Position numbers and translations under genes: made by a program. From Robinsoniella peoriensis (GTDB lineage Bacteria > Bacillota > Clostridia > Lachnospirales > Lachnospiraceae), in the NCBI RefSeq assembly GCF_000797495.1, contig NZ_JTGN01000002.1, forward strand, positions 558,001 to 622,000: a stretch of DNA of 64,000 nt, read 5' to 3'. The notes under the pieces are model-generated. The model saw only the letters and a program-made list of their open reading frames with translations, had not been told where the DNA came from and did not search any database. Shown here piece after piece: positions 37,416-47,055 of this stretch (position 1 is its first letter; every line of letters starts with the position of its first letter).

Positions 37416-37516
37416 ATAGTTTAGATATTTTAAAGGGGTAACAGTAAGACAAAATTCGAGGGGTCGTTTTTGTCTATAAGAATTGAAGAGAGTATAAATA
37501 AGTATAGAGGTGTCCT

Positions 37517-38809
37517 ATGGAACAATATATTATTAAAGGCGGTAACCCACTGGTAGGTGATGTTGAGATCGGTGGGGCTAAGAATGCAGCGCTTGGAATC
37601 CTTGCAGCCGCAATTATGACAGATGAGACCATACTAGTAGAAAATTTACCAGATGTACAGGACGTGAATGTGCTGTTAGAAGCTATCAGTGTAATTGGCG
37701 CAAAGGTTGAACGGGTAAGCAGGAGCGCAGTTTTAATTAATGGCTCCATGATTGGCAGTGTCAGCGTGGATTATGAGTTCATAAAAAAGATAAGAGCCTC
37801 TTACTATTTATTAGGAGCGTTATTAGGAAAATACAAGAAGGCAGAAGTACCTCTGCCGGGCGGATGCAATATCGGCAGCAGGCCGATTGATTTGCATTTA
37901 AAAGGTTTTAAGGCATTAGGAGCAAAAGTGAGCATTCAGCATGGAGCGATTGTTGCCCAGGCGGAGAGACTCGTTGGAAAACATATATTTTTAGATACCG
38001 TTTCCGTTGGTGCTACCATTAACATTATGATGGCAGCAACCATGGCGGAAGGATATACCATTATTGAGAACTCAGCAAGAGAGCCTCATGTCGTTGATGT
38101 GGCGAACTTCCTGAACAGTATGGGAGCAAATATCAAAGGCGCAGGTACTGATGTAATCCGTATCCGCGGTGTAGAGAAGCTTCATAAAACAGAATATTCC
38201 ATTATTCCGGATCAGATAGAAGCAGGAACCTTCATGTTTGCAGCAGCAGCAACGAAGGGTGATGTTATGGTGAGAAATGTAATTCCAAAGCATTTGGAAG
38301 CCACAACAGCAAAATTGATTGAAATTGGCTGTGAAGTAGAAGAATTTGATGATGCGGTACGTGTTGTCGCATCAAAGCAGTTACGCAATACAAATGTAAA
38401 GACATTACCATATCCCGGATATCCTACGGATATGCAGCCGCAGATCGGTGTTACGCTGGCACTGGCAACAGGAACCAGTATTGTAACAGAGAGCATATTT
38501 GAAAATCGTTTTAAATATGTGGATGAGCTGGCAAGAATGGGAGCTACAGTCAAGGTAGAAGGCAATACGGCAGTTATCTACGGTGTGGACAAACTGACAG
38601 GTGCACAGGTGAGCGCACCTGATTTAAGAGCTGGTGCAGCGCTTGTCATTGCGGGGCTTGCAGCGGAAGGAATCACAATTGTAGATGATATCGTTTATAT
38701 CCAGCGTGGCTATGAGTGTTTTGAAGATAAACTCCGTGGCCTTGGAGCTGAAATAGAAAAAGTTTCGAGTGAAAAAGAAATACAGAAATTTAAATTAAGA
38801 GTGGGATGA
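37517..38809 (+). CDS. murA: UDP-N-acetylglucosamine 1-carboxyvinyltransferase
   Basis: 430 residues. It transfers enolpyruvate from PEP to UDP-GlcNAc, the first committed step of peptidoglycan synthesis. The catalytic Cys117 lies in PGGCNIGSRP (the residue targeted by fosfomycin), so an ordinary Cys-type enzyme. The N-terminal NPLVGDVEIGGAKNAAL and late YPTDMQPQIG motifs are typical. It is monocistronic by position with its own promoter and a hairpin behind it. Confidence 0.96.
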   Translation: MEQYIIKGGNPLVGDVEIGGAKNAALGILAAAIMTDETILVENLPDVQDVNVLLEAISVIGAKVERVSRSAVLINGSMIGSVSVDYEFIKKIRASYYLLGALLGKYKKAEVPLPGGCNIGSRPIDLHLKGFKALGAKVSIQHGAIVAQAERLVGKHIFLDTVSVGATINIMMAATMAEGYTIIENSAREPHVVDVANFLNSMGANIKGAGTDVIRIRGVEKLHKTEYSIIPDQIEAGTFMFAAAATKGDVMVRNVIPKHLEATTAKLIEIGCEVEEFDDAVRVVASKQLRNTNVKTLPYPGYPTDMQPQIGVTLALATGTSIVTESIFENRFKYVDELARMGATVKVEGNTAVIYGVDKLTGAQVSAPDLRAGAALVIAGLAAEGITIVDDIVYIQRGYECFEDKLRGLGAEIEKVSSEKEIQKFKLRVG

Positions 38810-38829
38810 AGATACACTCTGACAATCGG

Positions 38830-38870
38830 GGACGGAGGATTTTAGCAATCCTTTGTCCTTCTTTATTTAT
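38830..38870 (+). terminator. Terminator after murA
   Basis: The 11-bp stem GGACGGAGGAT/ATCCTTTGTCC (38830-38840 with 38848-38858), with wobble pairs, is followed by a T-rich tract. Confidence 0.75.
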
Positions 38871-38940
38871 TTTTAAATTGTAAACCAGCCAAAGGATTGA
38901 TTTCTTTGGCTTTTTATGAAAGAGATGGAGGATGATATTT

Positions 38941-39906
38941 ATGGGACAGGAAAAGATATTTCGCTTTGCTATCATGGGGGCAGGAGGTATTGCTGAAAAA
39001 TTTTGTGATGCGGTTAACCGGCTGGAGAACATGGAAGTAATTGCAGTCGCCAGTAAGAGTCTGGACCGGGCATCCCGGTTTGCTAAAAAGAACAATGTAG
39101 CCCAGGCATATGACAGCTATGAAGAGATGTTAAAGGATGCAGATCCGGATGGAGTCTATATTGCAACGACGCCCAATTACCACTTTGAACTTACGATGCT
39201 CTGCCTGGATTATAAGAAACCGGTACTCTGTGAAAAAGCAATGATGGTAAATGGAGAGGAAGCAAGACTAGTATTCCAAAGATCCAAAGAGCTGGGAGTC
39301 TTTGTTATGGAGGGGATGTGGTCCAGATTCCTTCCTCATAACAAAATTGCTAAACAATGGCTGGATGAAGGTAAAATCGGTAATGTAGAGCTGGCCGAAA
39401 TTAATATTGGCTTCCAGGCGGGAAATGATCCAAAGAACCGCTTTAATAATCCTGATCTGGCGGGCGGTGCGGCAACGGATATCACGGTTTATTGTTTTGA
39501 ACTGATGACATATTTTTTAGATCGTCCGGTAAAAGATATACATACCTATATGATTCAATCTGAAACCGGGGTTGATAAAACCGAACAGATATCCATTTTA
39601 TATGATAATTGTATTGCTAATATGCACGCAAGCATTGCTGCGAAGCTAAATGATGAAGCTGTATTTTACGGGACCGAAGGGAAGATTGTAGTACCGCTGG
39701 TTCACTATGGACAAGAGTGTTCCCTGTACCGTGACCGGGAAGAACCGGTACATTTTACAGATCAGACAGAGAATGGATTTATTTATGAAATCCAGGAAAT
39801 GGTGGACTGCGTGAAACGTGGTGAGGTGGAGAGCAAGGTGACACCTCATGAAATGACAATCCGCTGCGCTACAATGTTTGATCAGCTAATGGGAAGAAAG
39901 GGTTAA
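38941..39906 (+). CDS. Gfo/Idh/MocA-family oxidoreductase
   Basis: 321 residues. ATG 38941 is used because GGAGG (38926-38930) is too close to the ATG at 38932. The Rossmann motif is MGAGGIAEKF, and the CEKAMMVN loop replaces the usual EKP. The downstream MEGMWSRFLP segment resembles dihydrodiol dehydrogenase-like members. It is NAD(P)-dependent, acting on a sugar or inositol-like substrate that cannot be named from the sequence. There is no sugar-catabolic gene next to it. Confidence 0.88.
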   Translation: MGQEKIFRFAIMGAGGIAEKFCDAVNRLENMEVIAVASKSLDRASRFAKKNNVAQAYDSYEEMLKDADPDGVYIATTPNYHFELTMLCLDYKKPVLCEKAMMVNGEEARLVFQRSKELGVFVMEGMWSRFLPHNKIAKQWLDEGKIGNVELAEINIGFQAGNDPKNRFNNPDLAGGAATDITVYCFELMTYFLDRPVKDIHTYMIQSETGVDKTEQISILYDNCIANMHASIAAKLNDEAVFYGTEGKIVVPLVHYGQECSLYRDREEPVHFTDQTENGFIYEIQEMVDCVKRGEVESKVTPHEMTIRCATMFDQLMGRKG

Positions 39907-40030
39907 GCACCAATTCATGCCAATCAAGGTTTATCCTAATAAAAAATTGAATTCTTCTTTATAAATATCATGATATATAGTATGATATTAACTGATACTG
40001 TTCATAATCAGAGTAAAGGAGAAAACGAAC

Positions 40031-40990
40031 ATGAAAAATAAAAACATGAAGTATATCATTGCCGGAGTTGTAGTGCTCGTTGTAATAGCAGTTGCTGCAG
40101 CTGTGTTGGTGACAGGAAATAAGAAAAAAAATTCTGAAGATAAAATGGGAAAAACGGAGCAGTCATCGGAAACATTGACAGAACAAAAAACAGAAAACTC
40201 ATCGGAATTACAGACGGAGAAAAAAACTGAAAATTCATCTGAAAATCCAGAGGAAAATGTAATTACTGCCATGTATCTCACCTATGGAGAAGAAAACTTT
40301 ATTTTTATCGATACAAAAAACGGAACACTTTTCACGGCACCGGTGCCGGAGGGCGGTCTGGTTGATAAAGATGGGAAACAGATCAAGCAGGAAGATCTGA
40401 CCAGAGGAAATATTTTAAAGATTTATGGAAATGGAATAATGCTGCAGTCTTATCCGGGACAGTACCCGGGAGTTACAAAAATGGTGCTGGATCAGACCGG
40501 AAAGCCGGAGGATGCGGACCAGTATAATGAGATCATCGACCAGATTTACCAGGAGCCGGATCCTGCTGAGCCTCCATATCTTTCTGCTGAGTACACCCAG
40601 CCGGAAGCAGTCGTATCGGCAGCGATTACCCGGGGCGGATACGAGTGGAGCTACGAAAATGAGGATGGAACCACAGGTACTGCAAAAACTGATATGGCGC
40701 CGGTCCTTGGATGGAAGGAAATCAATGATCTTACTTTAAATGAACCTACGGATCTGAAACTGGACTTTACGAAAAAACCAGACACCATAGAAATTATCCG
40801 GTGGACGGAGGATGTACAGAAGCAGTATAGCGAAGGCAGCGATGTACCCGAGGGAGAAAAGGTAGAGCCGGAAGAGAAGGATGGAGTATTCATTATTCCG
40901 GCAGCAGAAGCAGGGTATACCTATCAGATAACCGCAAAATGGGACAACGGAACTGTAGATTTTGGATTCGTGACAAAGAGTAAGAAATAA
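40031..40990 (+). CDS. Membrane-anchored extracytoplasmic protein of unknown function
   Basis: 319 residues. It has an N-terminal membrane anchor (about 8-27) and a Glu/Ser/Thr/Lys-rich linker (about 30-75) with repeats of the type KTENSSE. The exported domain begins ITAMYLTYGEENFIFIDTKNGTLFTAP and contains PGQYPGVTKMVL. I do not recognise the C-terminal domain (about 175-319), which looks beta-rich and ends with a VDFGFVTKSKK strand. AAAGGAG precedes the ATG. There is no lipobox. Confidence 0.72.
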   Translation: MKNKNMKYIIAGVVVLVVIAVAAAVLVTGNKKKNSEDKMGKTEQSSETLTEQKTENSSELQTEKKTENSSENPEENVITAMYLTYGEENFIFIDTKNGTLFTAPVPEGGLVDKDGKQIKQEDLTRGNILKIYGNGIMLQSYPGQYPGVTKMVLDQTGKPEDADQYNEIIDQIYQEPDPAEPPYLSAEYTQPEAVVSAAITRGGYEWSYENEDGTTGTAKTDMAPVLGWKEINDLTLNEPTDLKLDFTKKPDTIEIIRWTEDVQKQYSEGSDVPEGEKVEPEEKDGVFIIPAAEAGYTYQITAKWDNGTVDFGFVTKSKK

Positions 40991-41009
40991 TAATTTTAAA
41001 ATGATTTAT

Positions 41010-41042
41010 AGCGTGTTTGAAAACAAAGTTCGGACACGCTCT
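41010..41042. repeat. Short hairpin of the AGCGTGTTT repeat family
   Basis: AGCGTGTTTGA (41010-41020) pairs with TTCGGACACGCT (41029-41040) across a short loop. It has no T-run, so it is not an obvious terminator. It lies upstream of the DUF1622 gene. Confidence 0.55.
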
Positions 41043-41081
41043 TGGGGGACAGAACAGATAAAGCTGAAAGGATAAGAAACA

Positions 41082-41429
41082 ATGGTATTTTTGGAAAGCA
41101 CATTGGTGTCCATCGTAAACCTGGCGGTGCTGCTCTTTGAGTACATTGGCGTGGGTGTCATCGCGTATACCGGAATTCAGGGAATTATTAATTATATCCG
41201 CAGAAAACCGGAGACGCGGCTCATGCTGGCAAAGGGACTGGCAATGGGGTTGGAATTTAAGCTTGGCAGTGAAATTCTAAGAACGGTAGTTGTTCGCCAA
41301 ATCTCTGAAATTGTCCTGGTAGCAGGAATTATTGCTTTGCGGGCTATCCTGACATTTTTAATTCACTGGGAAATAAAAAATGAAGAAAAAGAATATGACC
41401 TTCATCTTAGTAAGAAAGAAGAGAATTGA
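41082..41429 (+). CDS. DUF1622-type small membrane protein
   Basis: 115 residues with three predicted membrane segments (about 8-32, 66-88, 84-103) and the family hallmark LAKGLAMGLEFKLGSEILRTVVV. DUF1622 proteins are widespread and of unknown function. AAAGGA lies upstream of the ATG. A terminator at 41446 overlaps the end of the convergent MerR gene. Confidence 0.85.
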   Translation: MVFLESTLVSIVNLAVLLFEYIGVGVIAYTGIQGIINYIRRKPETRLMLAKGLAMGLEFKLGSEILRTVVVRQISEIVLVAGIIALRAILTFLIHWEIKNEEKEYDLHLSKKEEN

Positions 41430-41445
41430 ATGGTTAAGAGATCTG

Positions 41446-41470
41446 AAGAGACTGAATCAGTCTCTTTTTT
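41446..41470. terminator. Terminator overlapping the end of the MerR gene
   Basis: AAGAGACTGA/TCAGTCTCTT (41446-41455 with 41457-41466) is followed by TTTT. The 3' arm contains the stop codon of the convergent MerR gene. Confidence 0.8.
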
Positions 41471-42284
41471 CTTTGACTAAAACAGAAATCTGAATCACAT
41501 AATTGTCATATCCATTTACTGTTAGTTCATCCAGCAGATAATCTTCGAAGAAGAGTTCATCTAATTCCAGTGCATGTTCTCCCGCAAAAGTAAGCATCCG
41601 GCGATAAGTTTCTCCGATCTGTTTCCAACCGCCCTGATGGTAACCATATAAATAAGCCCCTCCCGGCTTTAAGGTATAAGAAACTCCCTTAGGCGGGGAA
41701 TCCAGGAGCAGATAAATATGCCGGTAATCGTTGTATATACCTTGGTGAATTTTCGTTGCATATTGCAGAAATCCGATCCCATAAGGGCTCTTAATTCCAA
41801 GGTTTTCCCCCAGACTAATCAGTTCCCCTATTTTTTTTGCCAGTTCTTTGTCATTATAAGTTGAAGTATGGGTAGGAATATAGTACTGGGGCGCTGTTTC
41901 TAATACCTCAATTCTGGAAAAATCTTTTTGCAGAGCTTTTTGAATAAATTCAGATTTAAACCGCAGCCATTTTTTGGTTTTCTTCAGTTTTGCCATTTTC
42001 CGGTCGATTATTTTTTCCTCTTCTTCTAAAAGTGATATTAAGGCTTGAGGGCTTTTATGATCCAGGTAGTATTTTATATCAGACAGGGGCATATCCAGCT
42101 CTTTTAAATTCCAGATCACATCAAACACATCCAGCTGGGAAATGGAGTAATACCGATAATCGTTGTCCAGTTTTATTTCAGGGGAAAACAGACCGATTTT
42201 GTCATAGTGAAACAGGGTGTGCTTGGTGACTCCGGTGAGTTTTGCAAATTCTCCTGTTGTAAAATAAAGATCTTTATTAATCAT
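41457..42284 (-). CDS. MerR-family regulator with GyrI-like effector domain
   Basis: 275 residues. The N-terminal winged helix reads [26 protein letters not shown], then the [12 protein letters not shown] wing. A coiled-coil dimerisation helix (about 85-120) and a C-terminal ligand-binding domain like GyrI/BmrR (about 125-275) follow. It is divergent from a MATE pump whose promoter has the 19-bp spacer and internal dyad typical of MerR activation, so it is probably a drug-responsive activator of that pump. Confidence 0.92.
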   Translation of the reverse strand: MINKDLYFTTGEFAKLTGVTKHTLFHYDKIGLFSPEIKLDNDYRYYSISQLDVFDVIWNLKELDMPLSDIKYYLDHKSPQALISLLEEEEKIIDRKMAKLKKTKKWLRFKSEFIQKALQKDFSRIEVLETAPQYYIPTHTSTYNDKELAKKIGELISLGENLGIKSPYGIGFLQYATKIHQGIYNDYRHIYLLLDSPPKGVSYTLKPGGAYLYGYHQGGWKQIGETYRRMLTFAGEHALELDELFFEDYLLDELTVNGYDNYVIQISVLVKEKRD

Positions 42285-42367
42285 AAATCTCCCTTCCTTT
42301 CATATTTTTTTTAATTTAAATGATATATAAATTGTAAGCTCATATTTTTTTAGAAAATAATTTTTCC

Positions 42368-42398
42368 TTGACTATAGGGTAACCCGATACCTTATGAT
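42368..42398 (+). promoter_or_regulatory. MerR-type promoter of the MATE gene
   Basis: -35 TTGACT (42368-42373), a 19-bp spacer, and -10 TATGAT (42393-42398). The dyad ATAGGGTA/TACCTTAT (42374-42381 with 42388-42395) fills the over-long spacer, the classic MerR geometry in which the activator untwists the DNA. Confidence 0.9.
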
Positions 42399-42441
42399 AG
42401 TAAAGAAATCGCTAAAATGCAATAAAAAGAGGTGTTATATC

Positions 42442-43773
42442 ATGAAAAATTCAATTACGAAAGATTTTAATTTTGTTTCTCTGCTGAGATTTGCTCTGCC
42501 TACTATGGTAATGATGGTGTTTATGTCCCTGTATACCATTGTGGATGGTGTTTTTATATCCAGGCTTCTTGGAAGTGATGCTCTGTCTGCTACAAATATT
42601 GTTTATCCTGCGGTGAATATACTGATAGCGGTTGGCGTTATGCTGGCTACCGGCGGCAGTGCAATTATAGCAAGAAAAATGGGAGAAAAGAAACCAGAGG
42701 AAGCCAGACAGAATTTTACTTTAATTGTAATTTCCGGATTGTTGTTTGGTATCTTGTCCTTAACGGCAGGCAATATTTTTATAGAGCCTATGGTAAAAGC
42801 GCTGGGGGCTACGGATAAAATACTTGGGAATAGTATCTCTTATTTACAGATTCTCCTTTTATTTGCGCCTGCATGTGTACTTCAGCTGTTATTCCAGTCA
42901 TTCTTCGTGACAGCAGGGAAGCCTGTAATCGGACTGGGACTGACTTTGCTGGGAGGACTTACAAATGCTGTGCTGGATTACGTTTTTATGGGTCCGTTGC
43001 AGATGGGGATCGGGGGAGCAGCTCTGGCTACCGGAATTGGCCAGGCAGTACCGGGTGTAGCCGGCCTTATCTATTTTTGGAAAATAAAGAGAGATTTATT
43101 CTTTGTTAAACCCAAAATGGATTTTGGCGTGCTGAAAGAAAGCTGTCTGAACGGTTCGTCAGAGATGGTTACCAATCTGTCTGCTGCAATTGTAACCTTT
43201 TTGTTTAATATTATTATGCTTCGGTTTCTGGGGGAAAATGGCGTTGCGGCGATTACGATCGTACTTTATGGCCAGTTCCTGTTCAATGCTTTATATCTGG
43301 GATTTGCAATAGGTGTAGCGCCTGTGTTCAGTTTTAACTACGGAAGTGGAAATGTGATTTTACTACAGCGGATTTATAAAATCTGTACCCGGTTTATTGC
43401 CGTTTCCGCAGTTGTAATTACGATCATTGCGTTGGCGGGGGCACCCATAATTGTAGAAATATTTACACCGCGTACTTCAGCAACCTATGAAATTGCCAGC
43501 AGAGGATTCTTTCTGTTCTCATTCAACTATTTGTTTGCAGGGATGAATATATTCGCTTCCGGCATGTTTACTGCATTTTCAAACGGTAAAATATCGGCGG
43601 CGATATCATTTATGCGTACCTTTGGCTTTATAGTGAGCTGCATTTTGATTCTGCCTTATATCATAGGCGTTGATGGGGTCTGGATGGCAGTTCCCCTTGC
43701 AGAGTGTCTCACTGTATTTATCTCCTGTTTCTTCTTCCGCAGAAAGAGGGAAGTTTACGGTTATGCAGTATAA
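42442..43773 (+). CDS. MATE-family multidrug efflux pump
   Basis: 443 residues and about twelve membrane segments in two homologous halves. The start 42442 is chosen because AGAGGTG is 9 bp upstream; the earlier in-frame start at 42394 lies inside the -10 box. Typical segments include MVMMVFMSLYTIVDGVFIS and the FNALYLGFAIGVAPVFSFNYG region. It exports drugs or metabolites by Na+ or H+ antiport and is probably induced through the divergent MerR protein. Confidence 0.92.
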   Translation: MKNSITKDFNFVSLLRFALPTMVMMVFMSLYTIVDGVFISRLLGSDALSATNIVYPAVNILIAVGVMLATGGSAIIARKMGEKKPEEARQNFTLIVISGLLFGILSLTAGNIFIEPMVKALGATDKILGNSISYLQILLLFAPACVLQLLFQSFFVTAGKPVIGLGLTLLGGLTNAVLDYVFMGPLQMGIGGAALATGIGQAVPGVAGLIYFWKIKRDLFFVKPKMDFGVLKESCLNGSSEMVTNLSAAIVTFLFNIIMLRFLGENGVAAITIVLYGQFLFNALYLGFAIGVAPVFSFNYGSGNVILLQRIYKICTRFIAVSAVVITIIALAGAPIIVEIFTPRTSATYEIASRGFFLFSFNYLFAGMNIFASGMFTAFSNGKISAAISFMRTFGFIVSCILILPYIIGVDGVWMAVPLAECLTVFISCFFFRRKREVYGYAV

Positions 43774-43774
43774 G

Positions 43775-43816
43775 AAAAAAGTTATCAAGATGATTACGTT
43801 CTTGATAACTTTTTTA
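43775..43816. terminator. Bidirectional terminator between MATE and PduB-like genes
   Basis: The 16-bp stem (43775-43790 with 43800-43815) is flanked by an A-run and a T-run, so it can stop transcription from either side. Confidence 0.9.
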
Positions 43817-43826
43817 TTTACCATAT

Positions 43827-44540
43827 TTACAGATAAGGTATGCCGGGAATCTCCGGGTAGCTGCCCATGGAAATCAATAATTCCAGTCCTACCTGCCGAG
43901 CGGTCAGAACAGCTTCCTTTACGGCGCTGGCATTACCGGATACAGCAAGAATGACTTCATTAGAGTGGCTGGTACCTTTATTCGGGGTCATATACTCGAT
44001 TATATTTACGCCGGCGGCTTTCATTGCATTATCAGCCATTACAAGACCGATAGCAGCCGGCGAACCGCATAAGAAGCCAAACGCCTGGCCTGCGGGAGCG
44101 TGAAAAGCTTTGTTCAGTACCTGCCCAGCACTTGCAGAAAAAGCAAATTCCAGGTGTCCGGCTTCGCTGATATAAAGTTCCCCTGCATACTTATTTGTCA
44201 GTTCAAGAGCAATGGAAACAGCCTGCCTGACATCAGAAACACTGTTTCCGCCAAGTACAATGTAATTACCATGTCCGCCCCAGCCCTTGGTATCTCTGGG
44301 AAGTTCGATGGATAATACTTCTGTATTGGTGGCTTTCACTGCTTCATCTACAGCAGTGAGCTGTCCTGCCGCACCGGTTCGGGAACTGAAAACACCTATG
44401 GTATGATAAGCTTTTCCAACATTCATTTGTTCCAAAAGAGCATCATCGATTCCCGCAATCACCAAACCGATTGTGTCCAGTACCGCGGTTCCGATAAATT
44501 CCGTTCTTGTGCAGTTCATGCTGATTGATTTTACATCCAT
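43827..44540 (-). CDS. PduB/EtuB-like bacterial microcompartment shell protein (BMC-T)
   Basis: 237 residues with two tandem BMC domains, the trimeric shell type. Motifs close to PduB include EFIGTAVLDTIGLVIAGIDD, KATNTEVLSIELPRDTKG and FGFLCGSPAAIGLVMADNAM. It would line a protein-walled organelle used for propanediol, ethanol or similar metabolism. No enzyme or other shell gene of a compartment is nearby, so this is an orphan shell gene. The call is strong; its partners are unknown. Confidence 0.9.
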   Translation of the reverse strand: MDVKSISMNCTRTEFIGTAVLDTIGLVIAGIDDALLEQMNVGKAYHTIGVFSSRTGAAGQLTAVDEAVKATNTEVLSIELPRDTKGWGGHGNYIVLGGNSVSDVRQAVSIALELTNKYAGELYISEAGHLEFAFSASAGQVLNKAFHAPAGQAFGFLCGSPAAIGLVMADNAMKAAGVNIIEYMTPNKGTSHSNEVILAVSGNASAVKEAVLTARQVGLELLISMGSYPEIPGIPYL

Positions 44541-44626
44541 AGTTTTGTTTTCTCCTCTTTAACGATACTTTCATGCATTCAGTATAAAGAAAAAACAACA
44601 AAAAGTCAACGAAAACAAATATTGCT

Positions 44627-45223
44627 TTACAGATCTTTTTCAATAAAGTGCACAGGATATTTATCCCAGTATTTTTTATAAACCCGTTCATCTTGTCCAT
44701 CAAAATTGAGCTGGTACATTCTGAATGTGGTTAATATATCCTTCGGCTGCCAGTGTTCTTCGTAAGAATATTGATAGTTCATGCCCAGGCGTCTCATGAC
44801 TTTGCCGCTGCGGGAGTTTTTGATATCATGGGTAGCTGTTACATACCGGAATCCGTCTCTTTTTAATTGCTCTAATACGGCTTTTGCAGCCTCTGATACG
44901 ATTCCCTTGTGCCAGAATTCTTTTCTTAGTCCATAGCCGAAATCATAGCTGTCATCCATGCACACATGTACATAACCAATGGGCACATTATCTGTTTTCA
45001 GGCAGACAGCATATCGGTATCCTTTCGCCTGCTGATATGATCTGGCATAGTTTTCTTTGAAAAAAGTTCTGGTTTCTTCCAGTGATTTCAGAGGAAACCA
45101 GGGTAAATAAGTATTCACTTCTTCATCTTTGTAGATGGAAAATAAGGCATCCATGTCATTTTCAGTGAATTTCCTTAATATCAGTCTGTCTGTTTCCAGT
45201 GCAGGTGTATTTTGAATCTGCAT
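44627..45223 (-). CDS. GNAT-family N-acetyltransferase (RimJ/RimL-like)
   Basis: 198 residues. The start 45223 is used because GGGGAG precedes it on the minus strand; the earlier start at 45250 lacks a site. It begins ALETDRLILRKFTENDMDALF, the RimJ/RimL style opening. The acetyl-CoA region is YGLRKEFWHKGIVSEAAKAV, followed by NSRSGKVMRRLGM. It acetylates an amino group of a protein or small molecule; the substrate is unknown. Confidence 0.88.
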   Translation of the reverse strand: MQIQNTPALETDRLILRKFTENDMDALFSIYKDEEVNTYLPWFPLKSLEETRTFFKENYARSYQQAKGYRYAVCLKTDNVPIGYVHVCMDDSYDFGYGLRKEFWHKGIVSEAAKAVLEQLKRDGFRYVTATHDIKNSRSGKVMRRLGMNYQYSYEEHWQPKDILTTFRMYQLNFDGQDERVYKKYWDKYPVHFIEKDL

Positions 45224-45495
45224 TTTACTCCCCTTTCCACAACCCGGCAAACGATTTTTATTCGTTGTTCCGATTGTTGTGCTATCTTATTGTACCGTTC
45301 CGCTTATCGCTTGTTTCTTTACCATATTCTATCATTTGGTACTCCTAAAGTCACGACATATCTGCTTCTATTGCTTTTTCTATATAATTTTTTATCAAAT
45401 TTTTATCATTAGAGTAATTTCCATAAAAAAGTACTTGACGAACAGGCGAATAAGCGTTATCGTAGTAGACGTAACAAAATTAAATATTATATTTT
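45224..45495 (+). promoter_or_regulatory. A/T-rich gap with the metK promoter
   Basis: Of the gap between the GNAT and metK, this T-rich part encodes nothing convincing. A -35 TTGACG (45435-45440), a 17-bp spacer and -10 TATCGT (45458-45463) place a start site about 25 bp before the riboswitch. Confidence 0.55.
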
Positions 45496-45594
45496 CTCTT
45501 ATTCAGAGTGGTGGAGATACAAAGGATCTGTGAAACCACGGCAACCCCGTCAGAGGAAGGTGCCAACCTGAGCGAGTAATTCGAACAATAAGAG
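45496..45594 (+). ncRNA. SAM-I (S-box) riboswitch aptamer upstream of metK
   Basis: P1 is CTCTTATT/AATAAGAG (45496-45503 with 45587-45594). The conserved core appears in order: CAGAGTGGTGGAG, GATCTGTGAAACCACGGCAACC, AAGGTGCCAACCTGA and GAGTAATTCGAACAATA. The terminator at 45620 forms the expression platform. High S-adenosylmethionine should stop transcription into metK. Confidence 0.96.
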
Positions 45595-45619
45595 GATTTA
45601 CTTATCATAATAGATAGGG

Positions 45620-45645
45620 GGTCCGCTTAGTGCGGACCTTTTTTA
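45620..45645 (+). terminator. Riboswitch-controlled terminator before metK
   Basis: GGTCCGC/GCGGACC (45620-45626 with 45632-45638) is followed by six T residues. It lies just after the SAM aptamer and 120 bp before metK. Confidence 0.93.
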
Positions 45646-45765
45646 GTTTAAAAGCAGGAGCAGTTTTGTGAAGCGGGACATGTTCCCGGCCTCAAGTAAG
45701 CCTGCAGGATATGTTAAATCGATCTCGTGAGAAAATATAAATGCTCTTATCCAAAGGAGGATTCT

Positions 45766-46953
45766 ATGGAAAAATTATTATTTACTTCTGAATCAGTAAC
45801 AGAAGGACATCCGGACAAAATGTGCGACCAGATCTCTGATGCTATCTTAGATGCTCTGTTAGAGCAGGATCCCATGAGCCGTGTGGCGTGTGAGACTGCA
45901 ACTACTACAGGCATGGTTCTGGTAATGGGAGAAATTTCTACAAATGCTTATGTGGATATCCAGAAAATTGTGCGTGATACGGTAAGAAACATTGGCTATA
46001 CACGTGGAAAATATGGATTTGATGCGGAAACCTGCGGCGTTATCACAGCCATTGACGAGCAGTCTTCCGATATTGCCATGGGCGTTGACAAAGCGCTGGA
46101 AGCAAAGGAGAATACCATGACCGATGATGAAATTGAAGCAATCGGTGCAGGAGATCAGGGAATGATGTTCGGCTATGCGGTAAATGAAACGGAAGAATTA
46201 ATGCCGTATCCAATTTCACTGGCACACAAATTAGCGCTGCAGCTTACAAAAGTTCGTAAAGACGGCACACTTTCTTACCTGAGACCGGACGGAAAGACTC
46301 AGGTCAGTGTAGAATATGATGAAAATGGCAAGCCATCCAGACTGGATGCAGTTGTTCTGTCTACACAGCATGATCCGGATGTAACACAGGAGCAGATTCA
46401 TGAGGATATTAAGAAATATGTATTTGATGTAATTCTGCCTGCTGAAATGGTAGATGAGAATACGAAATTTTTTATCAATCCAACCGGACGTTTTGTAATC
46501 GGCGGACCACATGGAGACAGCGGTCTTACCGGACGTAAGATTATTGTAGATACTTATGGCGGATATGCAAGACACGGCGGCGGAGCATTTTCAGGAAAAG
46601 ACTGCACCAAGGTAGACCGTTCTGCAGCATATGCAGCACGTTATGTGGCAAAAAATATTGTGGCCGCAGGACTGGCTGAAAAATGTGAGATTCAGTTATC
46701 TTATGCAATCGGAGTTGCAAAACCCACCTCTGTCATGATCGATACCTTTGGAACCGGCAAATTATCAGACGAGAAGATTACGGAAATCGTAAGAGAGAAT
46801 TTTGACCTTCGTCCTGCCGGAATTATAAAGATGCTTGATCTTCGCCGCCCGATCTATAAGCAGACTGCTGCTTACGGACATTTCGGCAGAAATGATCTGG
46901 ATCTGCCCTGGGAGAAGCTGGATAAAGTCGAAATTCTTAAGAAGTACTTGTAA
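45766..46953 (+). CDS. metK: S-adenosylmethionine synthetase
   Basis: 395 residues. It makes S-adenosylmethionine from methionine and ATP. ATG 45766 has AAGGAGG upstream; an earlier in-frame ATG at 45727 has no site. Motifs: [32 protein letters not shown], and the signature [20 protein letters not shown]. It is controlled by the upstream SAM-I riboswitch, so product feedback operates at transcription. Confidence 0.97.
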   Translation: MEKLLFTSESVTEGHPDKMCDQISDAILDALLEQDPMSRVACETATTTGMVLVMGEISTNAYVDIQKIVRDTVRNIGYTRGKYGFDAETCGVITAIDEQSSDIAMGVDKALEAKENTMTDDEIEAIGAGDQGMMFGYAVNETEELMPYPISLAHKLALQLTKVRKDGTLSYLRPDGKTQVSVEYDENGKPSRLDAVVLSTQHDPDVTQEQIHEDIKKYVFDVILPAEMVDENTKFFINPTGRFVIGGPHGDSGLTGRKIIVDTYGGYARHGGGAFSGKDCTKVDRSAAYAARYVAKNIVAAGLAEKCEIQLSYAIGVAKPTSVMIDTFGTGKLSDEKITEIVRENFDLRPAGIIKMLDLRRPIYKQTAAYGHFGRNDLDLPWEKLDKVEILKKYL

Positions 46954-47055
46954 ATTTATGAAAAATTTATAAAAGTCCTTGTTTGTTTAGATGTAAATAT
47001 GGCTCCTTTATGCTATACTGAAAAGAGAACGGTATAACATAAAGGAGTTTTTGCT

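Noticed and set aside
45212-45533. Short frames in the gap before metK
   Set aside because: They run into the riboswitch and are low-complexity Phe/Tyr/Leu-rich, as expected from T-rich noncoding DNA.
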